DNA of 19,541 nt, from positions 1 to 19,541 of the forward strand of contig JBDTVS010000182.1 in NCBI GenBank assembly GCA_040007095.1, read 5' to 3'. Shown piece after piece: positions 15,680-19,541 of this stretch. The notes beneath the pieces are model-generated. The model worked only from the letters and a program-made list of their open reading frames with translations, was not told the origin of the DNA and searched no databases. Source of the DNA: JBDTVS01 sp040007095 (GTDB lineage: Bacteria; Acidobacteriota; Vicinamibacteria; Vicinamibacterales; CAVVIG01). How positions within the stretch are numbered: position 1 is the first letter of the stretch; every line of letters starts with the position of its first letter. The position numbers were made by a program, and so were the translations under genes.

Positions 15680-16240
15680 ATGGATGCGAGGACGCAAACC
15701 GGGCCGGCGGCGATTCGCGCCATCCACAACGGCGGCGGACTGGCCGGACTCTTCGGAGGAGACGTGGCAATCAGCGGCAGTCTCCGCGTCGAGCGCGACC
15801 TCGACGTCAAGGGAGATATCCGGCTGACCAACGCGGATTATGCGGAAGACTTCGACATGGCCGGCGCGGTAACGGTGGAGCCCGGAACGGTGATGGTACT
15901 GAACGAGATCGGCGAATTGTCGGCGAGCGCGCAGGCATATGACCGGCGCGTCGCTGGCGTGGTGTCGGGTGCGGGCGCATACAAAGCCGGCATCGTCCTC
16001 GATCGCCGCGACACCGGTGCCATTCGGCAGCCGATCGCCTTGCTGGGCAAAGTGTTCTGCAAGGTCGACGCACAGTTTCAGCCGATCGCCGTGGGCGATC
16101 TACTGACCACCTCGCCCACCCCCGGGCACGCGATGGCAACACATGATGCCGCGCGCGCGTTTGGCACGGTGATCGGAAAGGCGTTGAGACCGTTGACGGC
16201 TGGTCGCGGGCTCATTCCGATCCTGATTGCGCTGCAGTGA
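15680..16240 (+). CDS. Tail-fibre-like repeat protein, C-terminal part (same frame, after the TAG)
   Basis: This continues the preceding gene in the same frame. It first completes repeat 3 (DARTQTGPAAIRAIHNGGGL), then has GLFGGDVAISGSLRVERDLD, a strand-rich neck. A conserved head follows: NADYAEDFDMAGAVTVEPGT, VMVLNEIGELSASAQAYDRR, VAGVVSGAGAYKAGIVLDRR, ALLGKVFCKVDAQFQPIAVG, DLLTTSPTPGHAMATHD and a closing GKALRPLTAGRGLIPILIA. I know this AEDFD head as a recurrent C-terminal domain of bacterial and phage-like fibre proteins, with no defined function. The ATG at 15680 could allow re-initiation 13 nt after the TAG, but no RBS is visible, and a natural independent gene would hardly begin in the middle of a repeat. 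Confidence 0.75.
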   Translation: MDARTQTGPAAIRAIHNGGGLAGLFGGDVAISGSLRVERDLDVKGDIRLTNADYAEDFDMAGAVTVEPGTVMVLNEIGELSASAQAYDRRVAGVVSGAGAYKAGIVLDRRDTGAIRQPIALLGKVFCKVDAQFQPIAVGDLLTTSPTPGHAMATHDAARAFGTVIGKALRPLTAGRGLIPILIALQ

Positions 16241-16245
16241 TGAAT

Positions 16246-16265
16246 CCCGACGCAGGCGCGTCGGG
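16246..16265 (+). terminator. 8-bp perfect hairpin 5 nt after the fibre gene stop
   Basis: CCCGACGC (16246-16253), loop AGGC, GCGTCGGG (16258-16265) form a perfect GC-rich stem directly after the TGA at 16240. No T-tract follows. It is well placed for a terminator, attenuator or RNA-stabilising hairpin between the fibre gene and the metzincin gene. Confidence 0.45.
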
Positions 16266-16360
16266 CGAAGCGAGCACGGATCGGCGCGATCGTTGGTCGC
16301 GTCGACCACTCGACGTGGCCGATGACGGTTCCCACGCCAGACAGTAACAGGAGGTGCGTC

Positions 16361-17542
16361 ATGGCAACATTGCGGCAGGCCATCGAATCGCACCGCGAGC
16401 GTGGGACGTTGCCGCGGGCGAGTGTCGTCAGCGTCGGCGACCTGCACCGGCGATTCCCCGGATCCCAGGGATCGACGCGCCGACTGATCCTCAAGATGTT
16501 CGAGGCGATCAGCGCCAGGAAACCATGGGCGATTATCCTGTGCCGGTTCAAGGGCGCCGCCCCGCATCCAAGCGAACCGAGCGTTGAAGCCTTGTACCGG
16601 CGGATGTTCATGCCGGGATCGGGCGGTCTGGTCGAATACTGGCGTGACGCGACGCTGGGCAACGTCGACATCACCGGCAGCCGGGTCTTCGACTGGATTG
16701 AGGTCGACATTCCGCGCGACAAGGCCGGCGGCCATCCTCAAAGCAACCCCGTCGGCCCGGGGAGGTCGGGACTGGTCGACGCCGCGATCCGCGCCGTGCT
16801 GGCCAAAAATCCCCGCGCCCTCGACGGCTTCTACAGCCAGATGTCGGTCTACAACGAGAACTGGTCGAGCGACGACGTCCCGGTCGCGCAGCAATTTGCC
16901 GGATCGCCGTTCTGGATCGACGGCAGCGCCGATGGCAGCGGCAGGGTCAATCTCACCCCGACGCACGCGGTAGACATCGTCGCGCACGAAATGGGGCACG
17001 GCTTCAACATGAGCCACGATGTCAACGTCGATTCGACGGTGCATTATGCCGACCCCTGCTGCATCATGAGCCAGCGTCCATTGTTCCGTCCCGATGGCTG
17101 GCCCAGCCTGTTCGGCCCGGCAGTCTGTTTGCCGCATCTCGTCCAGATGAACTGGATGTATCGACAGCGTATTCTTGTCGACAACAACTGGGCATCGATT
17201 GCCGGTGGCATCAACGTGCGGCTGGCGCAGGTGAGCGACCCCGGTGCAGAGGCCAATCTCGGCGCAGCGCTACCAATGTTCAAGGGCGACGACGAGTGGG
17301 ACTACTATCTCGAATATGTACGGCCGACGGTCTGGAGCCGCGGCCTCAGCGGCGAGTTCGTGTTCATTCGCCGGATCCGGCCGTCGGATGCCGGGCCCAC
17401 CGCCGCCATTCTCGGCTCAATCGCCGTCCCCGCCGGTGGCGCAACCAGCCAGTTCGTCGAGGCGATCGGCAATGTGCGTTTCGAAGCTCGCCACGCTGCT
17501 GCCGACGGCCGCGTCGTCAACGTGAATATCCGGAAGCTGTAG
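16361..17542 (+). CDS. Metzincin-like zinc metalloprotease, no signal peptide
   Basis: The protein has 393 residues. The ATG at 16361 has AGGAGG with about 6 nt spacing; upstream in-frame codons are not needed. The active-site motif is AHEMGHGFNMSHD (H209, E210, H213, H219), matching the metzincin HExxHxxGxxH/D except that Asn replaces the usual Gly. A Met-turn follows at the expected distance in CCIMSQRP (M236). The N-terminal half (VSVGDLHRRFPGSQGSTRRL, WAIILCRFKG, LVEYWRDATLGNVDITGSRV, FDWIEVDIPRD) resembles the pro-region and strand-rich front of secreted metalloproteases. The C-terminal part is beta-rich (DDEWDYYLEYVRPTVW, GEFVFIRRIRPSD). No export signal is visible, unlike most metzincins. 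It is the third gene of the cassette starting at 13818, and a hairpin separates it from the fibre gene. Substrate is unknown. Confidence 0.83.
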   Translation: MATLRQAIESHRERGTLPRASVVSVGDLHRRFPGSQGSTRRLILKMFEAISARKPWAIILCRFKGAAPHPSEPSVEALYRRMFMPGSGGLVEYWRDATLGNVDITGSRVFDWIEVDIPRDKAGGHPQSNPVGPGRSGLVDAAIRAVLAKNPRALDGFYSQMSVYNENWSSDDVPVAQQFAGSPFWIDGSADGSGRVNLTPTHAVDIVAHEMGHGFNMSHDVNVDSTVHYADPCCIMSQRPLFRPDGWPSLFGPAVCLPHLVQMNWMYRQRILVDNNWASIAGGINVRLAQVSDPGAEANLGAALPMFKGDDEWDYYLEYVRPTVWSRGLSGEFVFIRRIRPSDAGPTAAILGSIAVPAGGATSQFVEAIGNVRFEARHAAADGRVVNVNIRKL

Positions 17543-17982
17543 TTCAAGTTTGCGCCAGAGTGAGCGCAAGCGAACGAGAGTGCGGAAGAGGGTTCGCCCC
17601 CCACGAGCTTGCGATCGCCAGCCCCTCAACCTGGCGAACTTGGTATGCCGGAGTGAATTGACGTGGATCTCCCGAACGGATGCTGAGCTGCTGTGAGCCA
17701 CAGCGCACGCCTGCGACCACTTTAACCGCACGCATTCGCCCATCGACGCCATTAGAGGCTGTTTGGCGCGAACGGCGCTACGCGAAGAATGTGTGCGGCT
17801 TAAATCACAGCGCGATCACCGGCGCGGCAAAACTCTGGACGGCCGCTTCGCTGCCAGCCCAACCCTCAAGTAGCTGTTTGTCAGCACTTACGGGGAAATC
17901 ATCGGTCGACTCCCAACGTGGCTGATTGCTTGCGGCAAGAGTGGTTGGCCGCCTGTGTTTCGTGATAGAAAGGGCGCGATCT
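17543..17982. other. Intergenic region before the DUF1592 gene
   Basis: About 440 bases without a credible gene. The ORFs that cross it lack RBS and family features. It contains the hairpin at 17550-17569 and must contain the promoter of the next gene, but no -35/-10 pair stands out. No tRNA or repeat is seen. Confidence 0.4.
17550..17569 (+). terminator. Candidate hairpin after the metzincin gene
   Basis: TTGCGC (17550-17555) and GCGCAA (17564-17569) pair with an 8-nt loop, 7 nt after the stop codon. No T-tract follows, so this is a weak terminator candidate. Confidence 0.28.
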
Positions 17983-19541
17983 ATGAAGCGTTTTATTTCC
18001 TTGAGCGCGCTTCTGGTTCTGATTGCGTCTCCGGTGTGTTTGAAGAGCAGCGCCGCCGCGCAGACCAGCGCGAATCAACATCAGGAGATGGTGAAGGCGT
18101 ATTGCGTCACCTGCCACAGCACCCGCGCAAAGATGGGTGGTGTTGCGTTGGAAGGATTGAACCTTCAGGCCGCGGCGGACGACGCTGAGATCTGGGAGAA
18201 GGCGCTGCGCAAGCTGCGCGGAAATCAGATGCCGCCTCCAGGCAGTCCGCAGCCGGCGCAGAAGGATGTCGAGTCGTTCGTCGCCTGGATGGAGAACACG
18301 CTCGACACCAACGCCAAGGGTCCGAAGGCCGGCTATCTGGTGATCCAGCGCCTGAACCGCACCGAGTACGCCGCGTCGGTGAAGGCCCTGGTGGGCGTGG
18401 ACGTGAACCCGAAGGAGGTTCTGCCGCAGGACATCCAGGTGGAAGGCTTCGACAACATCGCGGACGCCTTGAGCGTCTCGCCCGCGTTCCTCGATCAGTA
18501 CGTGACCGCGGCGCGGCACATCGCTCAGATCGCGGTGGGCAATCCGAATCCTCGCGTCTCCAGCGTGAAGTACCCGATCGCCGCCAACCAGAATCCAGAC
18601 GACCCTCCACCCCTGGGTACGTGGGGCGGCATCAAGTTCAAACACAGCTTCCCGGCCGACGCCGAGTATCAAATCACCCTGACGAACCTGGCGGTGGGCC
18701 CGTACAGCAATGCGCTGGAGCGCGAGAACACCGTGGTCATCTTGATCGATGGCCGAACGGTGTTTCGCAAGTCCGTTGGTGGAGCGGGGGATCTTTCCCT
18801 GGTCGATCGCACGGCGGGCAGCGGACGCTCTCAAGTCATGGACCGTTTCTCGAAGATTCCCATTCAGGTCAAAGCCGGCGTGCACGACGTGGTCGTGGCC
18901 TTCGTCGATCGCCCCCAAGTGGAGACGAGCGAAAACCTCGCACGGCTTCAACCCTACGGTGGATTGACCGGCGGCGCGGCGCCCACCGACCGCCGGCCCC
19001 ATCTGCTCGACGGCGTCACGGTTGCCGGACCGTTCAATCCTACCGGCGTGTCGATGACTCCCAGCCGCGCCCTGATCTTCGTGTGCGACCCCAAGAAGAC
19101 CGGCGAGGCGGCCTGCGCCCGTCAGATCACGGAACACCTGGCGCGCCGCGCATTCCGGCGCCCGGTCACCACGGAGGATATGAACCGGCTCGTCCCCTTC
19201 TACGAGGCGGAGCGCCGTAACGGCGGAACCTTCGACCAGGGAATCGAGCAGACCGTGGCCGCCGTGCTGGTCAGTCCGCAGTTTCTGTATCGCAGCATCC
19301 GTGGGTCCAAGGGTGTTACGCCCGCCGGTGAGTTCTCGCTCACCGATCTGGAACTCGCCTCCCGGCTCTCCTTCTTCTTGTGGAACACCGGCCCGGACGA
19401 GGAACTGTTGACGCTCGCCTCATCGAATGGATTGACCCGTCCGGGGGCGATCGAGAAACAGGCGAGACGTCTGCTCGCCGATCCCCGGGCCTCCAGCCTG
19501 GTGACCAGTTTCGCGATGAAATGGCTGAATCTCACGACGCT
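17983..19541 (+). CDS. DUF1592-family c-type cytochrome protein (partial, 3' end off window)
   Basis: The frame is open from the ATG at 17983, with AAAGGG upstream, through the right edge: 519 complete codons. A signal peptide (MKRFISLSALLVLIASPVC) directs export. A single haem-c site CVTCH (C41, C44, H45) lies in the short cytochrome-like domain that ends with KLRGNQMPPPGSPQP and the helix DVESFVAWMENTLD. Next is the DUF1587 block (LVIQRLNRTEYAASVKALVG, EGFDNIADALSVSPAFLDQY), then a beta-sandwich carbohydrate-binding-like insert (GGIKFKHSFPADAEYQITLT, KAGVHDVVVAFVDRP), DUF1595 (ITEHLARRAFRRPVTTEDMN) and the start of DUF1592 (VLVSPQFLYRSIRG, LASRLSFFLWNTGPDEELL). The missing C-terminus should hold DUF1588 and DUF1585. 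These large periplasmic proteins are abundant in Planctomycetes and Acidobacteria, often paired with DUF1552 proteins; a redox or polysaccharide role is suspected but unproven. Confidence 0.93.
   Translation, partial: MKRFISLSALLVLIASPVCLKSSAAAQTSANQHQEMVKAYCVTCHSTRAKMGGVALEGLNLQAAADDAEIWEKALRKLRGNQMPPPGSPQPAQKDVESFVAWMENTLDTNAKGPKAGYLVIQRLNRTEYAASVKALVGVDVNPKEVLPQDIQVEGFDNIADALSVSPAFLDQYVTAARHIAQIAVGNPNPRVSSVKYPIAANQNPDDPPPLGTWGGIKFKHSFPADAEYQITLTNLAVGPYSNALERENTVVILIDGRTVFRKSVGGAGDLSLVDRTAGSGRSQVMDRFSKIPIQVKAGVHDVVVAFVDRPQVETSENLARLQPYGGLTGGAAPTDRRPHLLDGVTVAGPFNPTGVSMTPSRALIFVCDPKKTGEAACARQITEHLARRAFRRPVTTEDMNRLVPFYEAERRNGGTFDQGIEQTVAAVLVSPQFLYRSIRGSKGVTPAGEFSLTDLELASRLSFFLWNTGPDEELLTLASSNGLTRPGAIEKQARRLLADPRASSLVTSFAMKWLNLTT

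Noticed and set aside
15161..15736. Tandem repeats considered as a CRISPR or non-coding repeat array
   Set aside because: The units are 192-195 nt, multiples of three, and encode diverged protein repeats in one frame.
16100..17137. Minus-strand frame opposite the fibre-like and metzincin genes
   Set aside because: It crosses two genes with clear motifs on the other strand and shows no protein family features.
17899..19137. Long minus-strand frame antisense to the DUF1592 gene
   Set aside because: The plus strand carries a complete signal peptide, CxxCH and DUF1587/1595/1592 motifs; the antisense frame has none.
1..19541. tRNA, rRNA and CRISPR loci
   Set aside because: No cloverleaf-like segment, rRNA signature or short regularly spaced repeat was recognised on either strand by eye; a dedicated scan could still find a degenerate RNA.

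Overview
The window is GC-rich bacterial DNA. Its gene content suggests a soil-type Acidobacteriota, most like Vicinamibacteria: a DUF1592-type (planctomycete-cytochrome) c-type protein, a DUF6152 protein, an ECF sigma factor coupled to a kinase/beta-propeller receptor, an NHL-repeat secreted protein and a ScyD/ScyE-type propeller. The taxon is an inference from these families; no rRNA or tRNA gene is visible.

Left part (1-5313). Two tandem minus-strand paralogs encode secreted lectin/endostatin-like proteins; the second runs off the left edge and starts 1 nt after the first one's stop. A secreted M20 zinc peptidase follows on the minus strand. Positions 3421-3960 are a graveyard: an ankyrin-repeat remnant (minus) abuts a decayed ISL3-type transposase remnant (plus). 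A secreted NHL-repeat beta-propeller protein lies at 3988-5313.

Middle part (5314-8881). This holds a frameshifted unknown gene (5528-5976, minus), a small GlsB/YeaQ-type membrane protein, a DUF6152 protein, a tyrosine recombinase that has lost its C-terminal catalytic half, and a HicB-HicA toxin-antitoxin pair. The start codons of the DUF6152, hicB and sigma-factor genes each sit exactly 6 nt after a TANNNT -10-like hexamer and have no Shine-Dalgarno at normal spacing, so these genes look leaderless.

Right part (8882-19541). An ECF sigma factor overlaps a membrane Ser/Thr kinase with a WD40/TolB-like sensor domain; the kinase reading frame is broken by one missing base just before its glycine-rich loop. 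A ScyD/ScyE-like secreted propeller comes next. It is followed by a three-gene cassette (13818-17542) that I consider the most novel part: a HELVH protein with a long Gly/Ala/Val-rich hydrophobic middle, a tail-fibre-like repeat protein interrupted by a single-base AAG-to-TAG nonsense change, and a metzincin-like metalloprotease. None of the three has a visible signal peptide. The window ends inside a large DUF1592-family c-type cytochrome gene.

Three otherwise well-preserved genes carry what look like single-base lesions (near 5715, 9731 and 15665). This is either real decay or sequence/assembly error, and it should be settled before any biology is built on them.
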